From contig JBNKLQ010000081.1 in the NCBI GenBank assembly GCA_050292445.1, forward strand, positions 1 through 21,975: a stretch of DNA of 21,975 bases. Direction: 5' to 3'. Below are positions 21,662 to 21,975 of this stretch, piece by piece (position 1 is the first letter of the stretch; the number at the start of each line of letters is the position of its first letter). The notes beneath the pieces are model-generated. The model was not told the DNA's origin and did no database searches. It was given only the letters and a program-made list of their open reading frames with translations. This DNA is from Leptofilum sp050292445. GTDB lineage: Bacteria > Chloroflexota > Anaerolineae > Promineifilales > Promineifilaceae. Both the position numbers and the translations under genes were made by a program.

Positions 21662-21975
21662 CTAGGACAGATCGAGAAATTCACGGTACCAGGCCATCGT
21701 TTCGGCCAGGCCACTTTCCAGGGTGTATTGCGGTTCCCAGCCCAGCAAGCGGCCCGCTTTGTCGGAGTTGAGGTATTGGTCCTGGATTTCGTTTTCCACC
21801 TCGTCTAAGATGATTGGCTCCAGGTTGGGATGGTCGGAGACGCGAATGATGGTTTGCACCACGTCCAGCGCCGTTTCCGGGTGGCCCATGCCAAAATTAA
21901 ACGCTTGTCCGCACAGCTCCGGCTTGCCAATTTGTTCGGCAGCCATCAGATAGCCGCGCACTGCACCCCCCCCCC
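21662..21975 (-). CDS. Nucleotide-sugar dehydratase/epimerase, C-terminal part (cut at contig end)
   Basis: The minus-strand frame is open from the window end to the stop at 21662-21664, giving about 99 reliable residues. The order VRGYLMAAE, GQAFNFGMGHPETALDVV, DQYLNSDKAGRLLGWEP, then a terminal AETMAWYREFL is that of extended SDR enzymes. It most resembles CDP-glucose 4,6-dehydratase-like proteins, where the C-terminal domain binds the sugar nucleotide. The N-terminal cofactor domain and catalytic Tyr-Lys are outside the window. The first codons run into ten C (GGG on this strand), which gives an implausible glycine run before AVRGY. That is probably a sequence-end artefact replacing the expected DxVRGY region. 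The exact substrate cannot be set. Confidence 0.8.
   Translation of the reverse strand, partial: GGGAVRGYLMAAEQIGKPELCGQAFNFGMGHPETALDVVQTIIRVSDHPNLEPIILDEVENEIQDQYLNSDKAGRLLGWEPQYTLESGLAETMAWYREFLDLS

Overview
The window looks like a contig end from a Chloroflexota-type bacterium (Anaerolineae/Ardenticatenia-like). This is an inference. It rests on a tryptophan T-box in front of a TrpB2-class trpB, lipoproteins with a Thr/Pro-rich linker, an M16C presequence-type peptidase, and codon and base use near half GC. No rRNA, tRNA, CRISPR array or transposase gene is visible.

Left part, minus strand (1-3128): a methionine locus reading metA -> metY -> a LysE/RhtB-type exporter cut by the window edge. 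metA has a long 5' leader holding a compact set of competing stems. Two long perfect inverted repeats lie in the gaps of the locus. Next (3129-4622, minus) is an orphan membrane histidine kinase. It is divergent from aroQ (4743-5192, plus), a type II dehydroquinase of the shikimate pathway.

Centre, plus strand (5579-19476): after a gene-poor stretch and a 62-residue membrane protein comes a promoter and a complete tryptophan T-box. Its UGG specifier and UGGC tRNA-end bulge both fit tRNA-Trp. It precedes trpB (TrpB2 class), trpE, trpS, trpG, trpD and trpC. These trp genes alternate with unrelated genes: a frameshifted lipoprotein, an M16C zinc peptidase, two tandem paralogous lipoproteins and a membrane-anchored alpha/beta hydrolase. 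trpA and trpF are absent. The likely logic is that uncharged tRNA-Trp switches on both tryptophan synthesis and tryptophanyl-tRNA synthetase.

Right part: rpmB (L28) and rpmG (L33) on plus, with their own promoter and a terminator-like hairpin in the leader. Then come strong terminators, an intergenic region with a possible decayed reading frame, and two minus-strand SDR nucleotide-sugar genes. The last SDR gene is truncated at the contig end in a run of ten C.

The most striking genome-scale signal is the palindromic octamer ACGGCCGT. It occurs about 28 times by hand count, in coding and non-coding DNA, where well under one copy is expected by chance. It resembles the HIP1 phenomenon of cyanobacteria. 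Other dispersed signals are an identical 37-base element in two intergenic BIME-like hairpins, and a 20-base repeat that covers the stop codons of two unrelated genes.
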